From Porphyra umbilicalis (taxonomy: Eukaryota; Rhodophyta; Bangiophyceae; Bangiales; Bangiaceae), in contig KV918873.1 in NCBI GenBank assembly GCA_002049455.2, positions 124,001-188,000 of the forward strand: a stretch of DNA of 64,000 nucleotides, given 5' to 3'. The position numbers and the translations under genes were made by a program. The notes under the pieces are model-generated. The model saw only the letters and a list, made by a program, of their open reading frames with translations. It was not told where the DNA came from and searched no databases. Position 1 is the stretch's first letter, and each line of letters begins with the position of its first letter. Of the stretch, positions 33,340-44,066 are shown in pieces.

Positions 33340-34074
33340 TGACCAGCGCCGCTCTCTGAAGCGTATCGCCTGCTGCTCCGCCGCATAGGTGGGCAGCGCG
33401 GCTGCCCGCTGCTAGGAGACATCCCTTATCGCATCCAGGCGCCGGTCCTCCACTGCGTCGGCAAAATATCCAAGTGCCTGATGGACTTTTTGCTGGCGCT
33501 ACTCACCCAGGCCTTCATGAACATTGCGCGCACCAAGATTTACAAGCTGTTAGGCCGCTACATCTTGGGGGCTATGTACCGGTACGAGTTTGCACGGTTG
33601 TGCGCCATGGTGGTGGCGGTGACGCGCATCGTCAGCGACGACTGTGACGTCAGCAGCGGTGTCGTCGTCATCCTCCAGCTCATCCGGGTCCTCACCGCTT
33701 CCTGGCGCCGTGCCAGCGGCGTCCATCCCGCTGACGGGCGGGAACGTGCCGCGGCTGTCTTGCAGCTGTCTTTCTTTCTCTTGGCGCCGATGTACGCCGC
33801 ACTCAAGCCCTTCGACCCCGAGACCAAGAAAGCGGGGGTGCTCAACCTCTATGTGTATGCATCCCTGTCGCATGTGCGTCAGGCCGTCGGTCAGGCGTTT
33901 CCCACGCTTGCGATGGTCTATCACGACAACATTGAGGGAACGATTGCGGAGATGAACCGCAACGTCCCAAGCAGGCGGCTGCGATGGCGTCAGACACGGC
34001 GGCGGCAGCGCTGCTCGAGTTGGTCGGGGTTGTGCCCCTGCTCCAGTCCCTTGATGCCGAACCGGACCCGTTGA
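33340..34074 (+). CDS. probable transposon-encoded protein fragment
   Basis: The frame is open from about 33340, before the first ATG at 33481. It reads RLLLRRIGGQRGCPLLGDIP, YRIQAPVLHCVGKISKCLMD, FLLALLTQAFMNIARTKIYK, and later KKAGVLNLYVYASLSHVRQA and PTLAMVYHDNIEGTIAEMNR. After ~33960 it becomes Arg-rich, so the true end is probably a lost frame or splice site. The hydrophobic, Leu-rich, low-Arg composition is unlike shadow frames. The style resembles accessory or transposase proteins of large plant and algal DNA transposons, but no catalytic motif is identified and the family is unsettled. Confidence 0.42.
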
Positions 34075-34840
34075 AGAAGGACAACACTCACAATTTGTAG
34101 CTGAGCATGGAACGGACGCTGCAGCAAGAGCTTGAGGCCACACACTGTGCGGCCTCACACTGTGCGGCACAGCGCCGTATCTGTATGTGTGTTTGCGGTC
34201 TGATGCCTGCTGTCAGCGGCGTCGCTTCCAAGGCAATGAAGTAGCTCGCCGCCGGGACATCCGAATCAGACGAGGACGATGACGATACAGCGGATGAGGT
34301 TGCGCCGGGCTGGGCAATGATGGGACCTGCGGCGGCAGCGCCACGCGCGGGGGGGCGCACCGGGGCGGCAGGGTCGACGTCGACGGGGTTGTCTTCGTCG
34401 TCGGCCGCGGTGGCGGCGGCGGCGGCGGCGGCGGCGACGGCGGCGGCGGCGGCTGTTGAACCCAATGGTATGAAGAGAACCCACCCGACCGCTATCGGCT
34501 CAGGCAGCAAACTGCATCTTCTTCGAACTGGGCTCGTCGGATGTCATCTCTTTCGCATGAGAGCCGAAGACAGATCAGAGACCGGCCTTCACTTGGAGTC
34601 GACTCAAGGGCATCTCGCCTGTTCAGTAGGTGTCATGCGCTGATTGGCCCACATCCACTTCCGCAGGAAGAACTGAGGACGTGGAAGCAGTAAGTGCGTT
34701 CTTTTCCAACCCCACTGCCGGCCACCGCAACAGCCAATAGAAAGCCGAAATTGTTGGACCAATCCAATCAGGTGGCTTCCTGGGCCCTGAAATCCAAAAG
34801 AGCCGCTGGAGGCGGTCTTAACTAGGCGTGGTGTGGTGGC

Positions 34841-34965
34841 GACGCCGTCGGCAGCGATCGTAGTCGCATCGACCAGTTCGTGTTTATACCCGCTGACAAC
34901 CGGAAGGGCACCTTCTATTATTTAATCACGGATGTTTGTATAAATATTCTAGCCTGCGGATCTGG
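34841..34965 (-). promoter_or_regulatory. orphan copy of the AAA gene 5' region
   Basis: 125 bp clearly related to 38173-38301, the promoter and 5' end of the AAA gene at 35712-38066. Shared blocks are CATCGACC, TTTATACCCGCTG, TTTGTAT and TAGCCTGCG-ATCTGG. It includes a TATA-like TATAAACA on the minus strand. No coding sequence follows it, so it is a detached duplicate. Confidence 0.6.
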
Positions 34966-34967
34966 TA

Positions 34968-35098
34968 CAGTGCGTTCTCGTTATAAGAGACAGCTGATTC
35001 GGCTCAATACGAAGAAAAAGTGGCCCACACGGACTGGAATGGATGACACGCGACCCATATTCTTTTGTAAACGATTCTCTTATAACGAGAACGCACTG
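34968..35098. mobile_element. 131-bp hairpin MITE, pogo/Tigger-like ends
   Basis: Perfect 23-bp terminal inverted repeats (34968-34990 and 35076-35098) starting CAGTGCGTTCTCGTTATAAG. Termini beginning CAGT next to a TA (34966-34967) are typical of pogo/Tigger elements of the Tc1/mariner superfamily. The right flank is TC, so the TA duplication is imperfect. The element is non-coding. It interrupts the duplicated AAA 5' region. Confidence 0.8.
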
Positions 35099-35427
35099 TC
35101 TGACGTGGCACATGAATTTCTAATCTGAGAAATCATTGTGTGAAGAACTCGTACAGACATTTGCTTGGCTTGGGTGCTGTTTCCAGCAGGACATCAGGAG
35201 CGCCCCGGCGGGAACGGAAAATACCGCCGACCACGCGAGGCTGTCCCGAGGCGAGCCGTGATTTTCTTTTCCGGTGGGGATGAAATTAAGCCTTTATCAG
35301 AGCAGCCGACGCGATGGAGCGGCGACGCCTGTGCACACCCCCTGGCGCGGGCCCAGATGCGTGCAGCCAAGCGGGACAGACCACGCGACCGTTGGCAGCG
35401 GCGCTGTGTCGCCACACCGGGAGAGGC

Positions 35428-35607
35428 GTTGCCGGATTGTCGACATCTCGCTTGACAGTTCTTGCAAAAGAGGAATTACAAACACGCAAGACGTGGAAAT
35501 CTCCCTTCACAGACGGTATACAGTGGTGTAAACATACGCGGGGATCCGTACAGTACCGGTATACCGTCACGTGACGACCTCGGCCAATCGCATCCACGCT
35601 ACGTCGG
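35428..35607 (+). repeat. dispersed repeat, copy 1
   Basis: Matches 61176-61361 at roughly 80% over 180 bp. Shared blocks are CCGGATTGTCGACA, TTGACAGTTCTTGCAAAAGA, CATACGCGGGGATCC and ACCGGTATACCGTC. Palindromic GGTATACC units suggest the end of a DNA transposon. No coding frame. Confidence 0.7.
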
Positions 35608-35711
35608 CACACCGTGCCACGCGCACGGACCACCCACTCGCAGGAGCAATGGACGGTCGACGCACGCCGCTCGGCTGCGGCGGTTTGTGGCTGCCACACC
35701 CCCCCCCCACC

Positions 35712-36972
35712 CTACATGTTGCAGTGGCAAACGGGAAGGGTGCTGCGCTTGCCCCGCTCCGCTCGGGGTGTCGGCGCGGTCGACGCCTCGTCCGACGGTT
35801 GGACAGGCGTCTCGTCAGTCGCGGCTCGTGTGCCACGCGGCGCGCCAGACGCGTCACTGTCTATGGCGGGACCACGGGCGCCGCGGTTGCCTTCGCGGGG
35901 GCGGTCAGCGTTCGTGTCGCGGCAACCGGCGCGGTGCCCCACAGGTGCGGCAGCAGCCACACCGTCCGGTGCGTGCGAGGCCGACCGAGCGGCACGTGCG
36001 CCACCGAGGGACGTGCGGCCGCCGCTCACAGACAGCTGGTCGATGGCCGCCAGCACCGTCACCACCCACGCGTCGATCCCGTGCGCCACAGGCGCTGCCT
36101 CGTGTACGCTCGCGACGGCGTCGAGGAGCTGCTGAAAAACGCGCTCCATCTCGTCCACTGGTGCGTGCGTGAGGTGCACGCCGTCCAACGCCACGTCCAA
36201 GTCGGTGACGCGGGCACGCGCGACGCCGGTCTTGTGCCTGCGCACGACCGCCTTGAGCGCGTCGACGACCGGGCACCAGTACTGCCGCCGCCGCTGCTCC
36301 GACGCCTCGTCCATGCGCACGACCGTCGACCACGTCGGCGCCCACGCGTTTGTCACGTCCTCAGTCGCGTTGGCAATGCCGAGCACCAACACGGACGTGT
36401 CGACGGGGATGCGGGCCAGCACGCTGCGCAGCAGCGCGGTGGGCGGCCCGCCGGCGGCGGCGGCAAATTCGGCCATCCACATCTCGGCGTAGGGCATGTA
36501 GAGGACCGACGGCGCGACGCGGACGGCCGCCGCCACCGTGGACAGCAGCAGCGGTAGCTGCCCGTCGGTGCCACTCGCAGTGAGGGAGAGGAAGCCGACG
36601 TCAAACACGGGCAGGGACTGCAGGCGGCACAGCACCGCAGCCCCAACCAGCGACTGCCCCATGCCCGCATGCCCCGCAATGCAGAGGCGATGCGGGAGGA
36701 CCGGCCACGCGGCGAGCATGGCGGCGGCAGACGCACTCGACGTCGGCCCGTCACGGCCTGGGTGGCCCCTCGGCGCCGGGGGTGATCAGCTTGTCCCGCG
36801 GAAAGCGCGTGTCGAGGACCCCCACCACCCGCGACACGGCGGCTCGAGGAGCGCGCTCAGGCGCAACGGCAGCGGCCGGTGCAGCGCCGGGGATCCCCCG
36901 CCCGGCGGACTGCGCTCGGGAGGCCAGCGCCACGTCCCAGTCCGCGTGCGTCACGTCTGGGAGCGGCGGCGG

Positions 36973-37004
<32 letters not shown>

Positions 37005-38066
37005 CCGCACCACCCCCGACTTCGCCGGGTCTGTGGCGGCGGTCGCCACCGCCTCGAGCCACTGCGGGTCGGTCCGGCGCCACGCGCAGCACACGGCTTC
37101 GGTGGCAGGCCCCGGATTTCCGCTCCCGACCAGCCGTCTGTGCGTCGGACGACGTACGAGACCGCCGTCTCGTCTGCCGACGTGCCTGCGTGCAACTCCA
37201 TCAGCCGCCGGCGGTCGGACGCGTCGGGCAGCTGAAAGTCGAGCTCCAAGTCAAACCGGCCCGGACGCCGAAACGCCGAGTCCAACAGGTCCACCTGGTT
37301 GGTCGCGGCGAGGACCAACACGCGACCGCGCGAGCGAAAGCCGTCGAGCAAGGCGAGAAGGGTGTTGACGACCCGCGAGTGGTCGCGGTTGTCGTCCCGC
37401 GTCGCCGCGAGGGCGTCGACTTGGTCGAAAAACAAGATGGACGGGGCCGCCGCGGTCGCAGCGTCAAACAGGCGGCGCAGGCGGCGCTCGCCCTCGCCGA
37501 CGTACTTGGAGAGGATTTCGCCGCCGCGGATGAGGTACAGAGGCACGGGGGCGCCACCATTGGCCGCCCGCGCGTGCGAGGCGAGCACCCGGACGCTCAG
37601 CGTCTTGTCCGTCCCGGGCGGACCGGTCAGCAGCACACCCCGGGGAAAGGGCAGGGGCCGCCCGACACCTCCTCCGCGCGGCGTGGCGGTGAGCAGCGCC
37701 AGCACTTCGCGCAGCCGCAACACGTGCGCGTCGTGCCCCGCCACCGTTGCCCACGGGAGCGGGGCGGGGGGCTCGGGCTCGGGAAAAATACCCTTCTCGC
37801 CCCGCCGGCGGCGCTTGGTCGCCCGCCCGACACTGACCGGTCGGTGCGGGCGCGCTTGGCCCCGAGGAGCGCACCGGCGAGCCACCCGGTCGACGGGCGG
37901 GGGGGGGGCACGCGGTTGGCGGCGCTCGCGGCACTCGCCGGCGGCAGGGTGTGGAGGCGCCCGTCCAAGCGCGACGCCACGTCTCGCACGGCGGCAAGCG
38001 CCGCGCGTTCCCGCGCGGAACGACCACCCCGAGGCGTGCCGCGCGGCGAGGGCGACGCGGAGACAT
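35712..38066 (-). CDS. ATAD2/Yta7-like double-AAA protein with altered catalytic residues (copy 1)
   Basis: Probable chromatin-associated AAA+ ATPase. The first AAA domain (about 37680-37090) has Walker A GPPGTDKT (37601-37624; Asp where the family has Gly), Walker B ILFFDQVDAL (37409-37438; Gln instead of catalytic Glu) and sensor/arginine region LVLAATNQVDLLDSAFRRPG. The second, degenerate AAA-like domain (36719-36350) reads HRLCIAGHAGMGQSLVGAAV, SVLYMPYAEMWMAEF and SVLVLGIANATEDV. This is the pattern of ATAD2/Yta7, whose second domain lacks ATPase motifs. No bromodomain is seen. Both changes in domain 1 predict loss of hydrolysis. The frame changes in the N-terminal region and near the C29 tract (36978-37006). 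The start is uncertain: ATG at 38066 is the first after the TATA box at 38217. A tandem paralogue lies at 39045-41337. Confidence 0.72.
36978..37006. repeat. poly(C) tract, 29 bases
   Basis: Longest pure homopolymer in the window. It lies inside the AAA gene, where it reads poly-Gly on the minus strand; the protein-like frame differs on its two sides. Confidence 0.95.
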
Positions 38067-38216
38067 GGTGCTGCAGACGGGTGGCAAAAGACAGGGCGGC
38101 GGCACCGCGCGCACCCCGCGCGCCGCCGAGCGAGCCGCGCGGTCTCGCACGAGGGCGCCTCGGTGTGACGTCGACGCCCGTCGGCGGCGGTCGCAGTAGT
38201 CTCATCGACCGGTCCG

Positions 38217-38224
38217 TATTTATA
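38217..38224 (-). promoter_or_regulatory. TATA box of AAA copy 1
   Basis: TATAAATA on the minus strand, followed by CGG, upstream of the AAA gene. The same TATAAATACG occurs upstream of the ParB-methyltransferase gene (48365-48372), which supports a conserved core promoter in this organism. Confidence 0.55.
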
Positions 38225-38510
38225 CCCGCTGTCGACAGGGGGGGCAGCGGCTAATTTTTAACCACGGAAGTTTGTATTCATACGGTAGCCTGCGAATCTG
38301 GCAGTGGCACGTGTGGTGGCAGATGCTGGTTGCAGACGGTCCCGTCCCAACATCCGCTTTGGCATCATGAACCGGCCCCTGAGCCCTGAGCCAATGAAAC
38401 AGTGAGTTTGCTGACGCACCTAGGTCCGAGTTTTGTGAGAAGCACAGTAACACCCCGCCCCCTGCGCGTCCGCCCCCCCCCCCCTGCCTCCCCCACCCGT
38501 CCGCCCCCGT

Positions 38511-38570
38511 CCCCACGTCTCTGTCCTTTGCTGCAGCCTTCCCCACGTCTCTGTCCTTGGCTGCAGCCTT
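38511..38570. repeat. 30-bp tandem duplication
   Basis: Two 30-bp units (38511-38540, 38541-38570), CCCCACGTCTCTGTCCTTTG then CTGCAGCCTT, one mismatch between them. Lies in a C-rich intergenic stretch. Confidence 0.85.
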
Positions 38571-38758
38571 CCCCGCCCGCCTCCCCCCCTCCCTCCCCCC
38601 TGCTCCACCCTCGACGCCCGCCCAATGTCTTGTGTTTAGAAACCCCCCGTGTCTCATATCCCTAGAGGTTCCTCATCACCGCACGTGTCATACGCCTCCT
38701 CTGCAAAGCGTTCACAGCTACACGCGCTCCCTTGGCTGTGTACCCCACAGGCGTCCTG

Positions 38759-38885
38759 GGGGGGGGGCTTGGATCACTAGCGACGCGCAGGGATCCCCCC
38801 GGGCCGCACCCCGGTAGGTGGTTGCGTCGTGGGGGGGGCTTGGGTGCCCAGCGACGCGCAGGGGTCCCCCCGGGCCGCACCGCGG
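38759..38885. repeat. ~70-bp tandem duplication
   Basis: Two units sharing AGCGACGCGCAGGG and TCCCCCCGGGCCGCACC, with GGGGGGCTTGG at each start. Intergenic between the AAA paralogues. Confidence 0.75.
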
Positions 38886-39044
38886 AAGCCGCGACGGGGT
38901 GGTTGTTTTTGCAAATATATTTTTTTGTAGCCCACCAGGCTACCATAAAACCAACGGTACATCACCCCATCCGGGGTGGGGTGCCCTGCGGGTGCCCACT
39001 CGCGTCCACCTGCGCAAAGCCCCCCCGCCGGTTGGTGTGTGTGT

Positions 39045-41337
39045 CTAGACACCTCGCGAGCGCTTTGCCGGCCGTCCACGTCCACGAGAGCCGTCAGCGG
39101 CGCCGTCGCCGCCGCCGCCGCCGCCACCATTGTGCGTGTCGTCGCTGGCGACACCGTCGGCGTTGTTTGCGCCGACACTCGGCGCTTTGCCGTCGAGCGC
39201 GACGGTGGCCGCCAAAAGGCTCGCCCACAGGTCCCCCCCGTCTGGACTGGCATGCACAGGAGGGCGCGGAGACCTCAAACACCTGCTCCATTGCGTCGAC
39301 GCTCCACTCCGCCGACTGAGTCAGCAACGCCTCCAACCGTGCGTGTACGGCCTTCATGGCGACTGGCAGGCGCACATCTAGCCCTCGCTTCACGGCAAAC
39401 GTTTTGAGGCACGCCTTGACAATGTGGGCCCAGTCGTGGCGGCGCTGCGCATCCGTGGCGCATTTGAAAGAAAAGGTGGAGGGGAAACTGGCCAGCAACG
39501 CAGGACGGGCGCGCCCACCCGTTGTGGCCAGAACCAGGAGCGGCGTGCCGACGGGCACGTCCCGGAGCGCCGCCTCAAAAACGCACGAGTCCGTAGAGTC
39601 CCCCGCCGACGGGTCGTCCACCCACAAGTCTGCGTGGGGGATGAAGAGCACGGCCGGCGCGGCGCACGTGGCGGCGTAAATCGTCTCTGCCAGCCGCTGC
39701 TGGGGGGTGCGCGCCCCAGCCCCACGTGTGAGCGACACAAAGCCCTCTTCATAGATCGGCATTGGTGTCAGCGCATGCAGAACCGCACCCGCGACGGTGC
39801 CTGGGCACATCCCCTCGTCCCCGTCAATGAGCAGTCGCTGGGGCAAAACGGGAAGGTCCTTGGCCAAGGCTCTGAACCCAGTGTCCGCGCCGCACCCAAC
39901 CGCCGCTGCGGCGGCGCAACGCCCAGGCACCGACGGGAGCCGCTGGACGGGAAAGTGGCGAACGAGAAACGCCCGCACGTCGGCCAGCGTCGATGCCAGC
40001 AGCAGCGCCACGCGTTTCGGGAGCGGCCGCCGCAGGGGCGGCGGCGCCCCGAGCCGCGTGGACTGTTCGCGCCGATAGAGGGTGTCCTGCCAGTCGAAAC
40101 GCACGTCGGCAGTGTCGTCGGCAGCCTCCTCAATCGAGTCGGGCCACCCCGGAAACCGCCGCGCGAGGACGGTCGTGGCGGCGTTGTCACAGAGGCCAGC
40201 GAGCTCGGCCCCCGACCAGTCGTCGGTGTGGGCGGCGATCCAGGCCGCGTCCGCGGCGTCCATGTGCACGCCCTCTGCGGCGGCCGACACGCGCATGATA
40301 GCCGCGCGGCCGGCCGCGTCGGGGAGCCCAAAGCGCAGCTCCGTATCAAACCGGCCGGGCCGACGAAACGCGCGATCGATCAGGTCGACACGGTTCGTCG
40401 CCGCCACAACCAACACCCGGTCCCGCCGCACCAACCCGTCCAGGAGTGCCAACAGCGTGGCGATCATCGGGATCGACTCTTGGCGCCCGTCGGTGCGCGC
40501 GGCCGCGATTGCGTCAAACTCGTCGAAAAAATGATGGACGGCTGCGCGGCGGTGGCGGCGTCAATCACACGCCGGACGCGCTGTTCTCCCTCACCAATAA
40601 ACTTAGAGAGGAGCTCGCCGCCATTGACGACCCACAGGGGCACCGTGGTGCCCCCATTGAGCGCCTTGGCACGGCCCGCCAGCAGGCGGACGGCCAGCGT
40701 CTTGCCCGTCCCGGGGGGGCCCGTCAACAAAACCCCATTCTTGGTCGAGGCCCCCGCCGCCCGTCACGCGTCGGGCATTAGGAGGACAGCGAGGGCGACT
40801 TTAAGGGCGTCCACGTTGGCCGCTTGGCCGGCAAGCGCGTCCTATCTCGGCGTATCGTCGGGCAGTTTCAGCAACTCGGGCGGTGGCGTCGTCGATCGCG
40901 GTGAGTCGGGGGACGCGCGGCGCCCGTTGTCGGGCGTGCGAGTGCGGTGGCGCTGCCGTCGCTGCGGCGGTGGCTGCTCCTCCTCCTGGTGCTGTGGACG
41001 CGGAGGGAGCGGGCCAGCCAACAACGAACAAAAGGAACCATAATACATCGCCGAAATGTTCTGGGCGCCGCCCGTGGCAGGTGATCGGGGGGGGGGGTGG
41101 TGGGCGGGGCCTCGGGCGGGGCCTCGGTGCGTCTGCCACCCCGAGCGCCGGCACTTCGGCCGGCAGTGGGGGGGGTGCAGGCGGGCGTGCCCCGGCAGAC
41201 GACAGCGGGAGGCGCCCAAGGACGGCCCGCCGGCCCCCCCTGCCCCGAGCGGGCGCGGCTGCGCCGCCCACGCCGCGCGGACCAGCGTCGGGGGGGGGGG
41301 CACCCCAGCGCCCGCGCGGTCGCCACCGGCACCGTCA
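39045..41337 (-). CDS. ATAD2/Yta7-like double-AAA protein, catalytic motifs kept but frame interrupted (copy 2)
   Basis: Tandem paralogue of the gene at 35712-38066. AAA domain 1 has Walker [16 protein letters not shown] (about 40698-40725) and, one frame over, Walker [11 protein letters not shown]; the change falls at a run of six A (40535-40540) where seven would fit. The sensor region is [20 protein letters not shown]. Domain 2 is degenerate ([33 protein letters not shown]). The C-terminus [20 protein letters not shown] with a basic [10 protein letters not shown] end is reached after a C run at 39232-39238. Upstream of Walker A two in-frame stops (about 40842 and 40766) interrupt [17 protein letters not shown]. 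It is therefore either spliced there, mis-sequenced or a pseudogene. The start at 41337 ([12 protein letters not shown]) is a guess based on the TATA-like site at 41538-41544. Confidence 0.6.
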
Positions 41338-41401
41338 TCTCGCGTGGCACGCGCCTTGCCGACCGTGTTGACAAGCGAGGAGAGCCGCCGCCACGTCACG
41401 A

Positions 41402-41426
41402 GGGGGGGGGGGGGGGGGGGGGGGGG
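41402..41426. repeat. poly(G) tract, 25 bases
   Basis: Lies between the TATA-like site (41538) and the proposed start (41337) of AAA copy 2. In the sense of that gene it is poly-C. Confidence 0.95.
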
Positions 41427-41537
41427 CGCCCGACCGACGCGGCCACGGGGGCAGTGGGGGTGGGGTGGGAGGAGGGTGTCGCTGCCTGGACCACCGCGCT
41501 GTCCGTCTTTTGCCCCGACCCACAGCGCCAACAAATC

Positions 41538-41544
41538 ATTTATA
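41538..41544 (-). promoter_or_regulatory. TATA-like site of AAA copy 2
   Basis: TATAAAT on the minus strand about 200 bp before the proposed start codon. Weaker context than the other two TATA boxes. Confidence 0.4.
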
Positions 41545-41906
41545 GGGGCTCGCGCCCGCGGGACGACCAATTGCGATAGACCGACAGCCCAGGCTCATCA
41601 ACAGGAATGCAGCCGTGCCCATACCAGAAACCACGACCGCCAGTCTCGAGGGCCCTGTGGCAGAGCCGTTCAATACCACAGTCGGTGTTTGCACCCACCA
41701 CCCATATAATGCCGTACTGTCTGTCCCTGGCGCAATTCTGGATCAGCGACGCAAAGCTGGATCACCGTAATCGTCGATTCCAGCTCATTTGCCCGTCTTG
41801 TACTGCTGTTTCTCTCTACTGCAGCGCTGCTACAAAAAGACAACAGCGGCGGGAGAGAAATATATCAACAGAAAGCCCAGAGGAAGGCGCATCTTTTGCT
41901 GTTATC

Positions 41907-42342
41907 GCTGATCCCCCAATTCTGTCCTTATCGACCAGGAACGGTTCCTGGCGTACGGTTCTTGTGGAACTGGCCATCTGTTGGTTAAACGCAGCCGTAA
42001 ACAGGTGCTCAGCACGAATCTGAGACGTCCTGTTGGCTCTCCCACCGCCACTTCCGAGCAAATCAGAGATCCTTCTTTTTCTCGAAATTTTCTTCCGATC
42101 CCTTCCGTGCCAAGGCAGCAACCGGCCCGCAATCGTTGGGATATCGAGATTTTCTGGCAGATACGCAGAAAAGTGCAGAAAAACGCAGGCGTCGATTGTG
42201 CGATTGGGAGCCGTACGGGCACATTCTGTAAAGATCGGGCCGGACGTGCACTGCTGTCGGACTGCTCGACCAATGAGAGATCTGCATTCATTGCCGTTCC
42301 ACCACCATTTCTGGGCGATGAGGACAGAATTGGGGGATCAGC
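41907..42342. mobile_element. 436-bp non-autonomous DNA element with 27-bp inverted ends
   Basis: Left end 41907-41933 and right end 42316-42342 are inverted repeats matching at 26 of 27 positions (GCTGATCCCCCAATTCTGTC...). The interior is non-coding with short A/T-rich blocks. A truncated relative lies at 30842-31218. No clear target-site duplication was seen. Superfamily unassigned. Confidence 0.75.
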
Positions 42343-42942
42343 AATATGTGCCCTCGTATGCTCGAAAAAAATCGGAGACGGTCGGGGTGGCGATGGTGGA
42401 GGCCGTTCTGTTGGTGTCAAGTGCCCGTACCATGGCAGATCCGACCGATCGACCACGGTCGGGACCACAAACCGTTGATTCGGCGCGGTGATCGGGGGCA
42501 CTACTCCTCCCGGCTGGCACTCATCCGCGAGCGCGCACTTTCTCGCCGTCTCGTCCACTCGTTGCTGCAAAGTGCCCGCGCGCGAGCCCTTCCGTCAACG
42601 CCCCCTGTCTGTGCCAAGGACAGGAGCCTCTCAGTCCACAAGTGGGCACCCGGTCGTGCCCGAGGGCCGACTGGGGCGATCTCCTCGCCCTCTGTAACCG
42701 GTGGCAGTGCCGCTCAACGGCCACGACTCATCTGTCACCCACCACCACACCACCACCGCACAACGACCACCCATTCCCGCCCCCTGCTCACTTTTTTTTC
42801 CACCACGCAACGCGTCTTGCGTGCGCTGAGGGTCATTCTACACCAGCCCAAACGCCCCGATCGTCGGAACGCTGAACGGCCATATCGACATCCCATTGGG
42901 CAACGTGGCCTCGGCTGGGATGCTTTGCCAATGGAATTTCAA

Positions 42943-43440
42943 CATGCGGGAGACGCGTATCCTAGTGCTACCTCAAATGCGCGTCAACAGGGGGTGGTGT
43001 GGGCAGCGTTTGCAAGGGCGGCGCCTCGCCCGTGCGAGTGGCTCGGCCGCTCGCAATGACAAAAGACGCACACACACGAGCAGCAAGGCGCTGGGGGGTC
43101 ATGAGCACCCCTTGTGTGGGGTTGACACAATGGGTGGCAGTCATGGAGGAGTCGACTTCCAGTGCCTCTGTCTGTCCGCCCACAATTCCATTTGTATTTG
43201 TTACCTGTCCAAGGCGGGCAAAGCTTATCGGAATATCCGGTGAGAACAGAGGCACGGTCATCTGGGAGCAAAAGTACAAAGACTTAGATCTACTACCGAG
43301 TTGTTGCTGCTGGTGCAGGTCCCACTGGGCCGCCTACAGTGAGCGCGGCGAGGGTGTCGTCAGACGCCACATTCGCCCGGTGCCATTCGACTGAACAGCG
43401 GGCCCGCCGGATCCCATCGTATGCTTGACATACAGTACGC
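42943..43440 (-). repeat. ~490-bp direct repeat, copy Q1
   Basis: Pairs with 49687-50175 at about 85-90% identity, same orientation, on the other side of the ParB-methyltransferase-SET gene. It contains the 36-bp core at 43230-43265. On the minus strand both copies keep the same frame across the core (MTV-x2-FSPD), then SSMTATHCVNPTQGVLMTPQ and RLAARVCASFVIASGRATRT, ending in a stop. Before the core is a CAG acceptor-like site and the peptide ARCSVEWHRANVA. This looks like duplicated exon material of one gene family. Confidence 0.75.
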
Positions 43441-43444
43441 AGCG

Positions 43445-44060
43445 GGTCGGCGGCGTGGTCGAAATTGCCACAACAAATAACAGCTGGCGCGTGTACAATA
43501 CCCTGTTGTTCGTTTTTTGTGTGAGATGCACAAAAATCTCGCACACGGTCACAGTACGGCCCCGAATTGCCCAAATGGGGCGCGTGTAACAAGGTAAGGC
43601 TTTTGTGTGCGGAGACACCGTTCCGGGACGAAGATTCACAAACGGGGGGGGGTGCGTGATTGGAACGGCGTGCGTTCGTGGGTGGCTTGAGCTCTCCAGG
43701 TGTGGTTCCAGGGTGTAGAGCGGCATCGGGCAAAGGTGTAGGCGTCTCAGCCGACTCGAAGCTGTTCCCCACAGCTCCACCTCTGTTGTTTGAGGATTGC
43801 AATGATTCTACCGCCACAATGTTTTGTCGAGGATCAGCCATACATATGATCCTCACACTGCTGTGGCCTACTCCTCCCACCATTCACACGCCGCGTACTG
43901 GCTGTACGGTCAGTCCGAGTGACCATAATCGTCCAATCAAGGCTGTTGTATGCTGAAACGTGAGCGGCCGACGCGGCCGTCCAAGCTATTTTGCAACGTA
44001 CACCCACACCGACGACACGCACGCACAACACACACACAGTCTATCTCTCCCTTCCACGGG
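43445..44060. other. intergenic, nothing firm
   Basis: Between repeat Q1 and the stop codon of the SET-domain segment. No supported gene. Confidence 0.5.
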
Positions 44061-44066
44061 CCCGCG

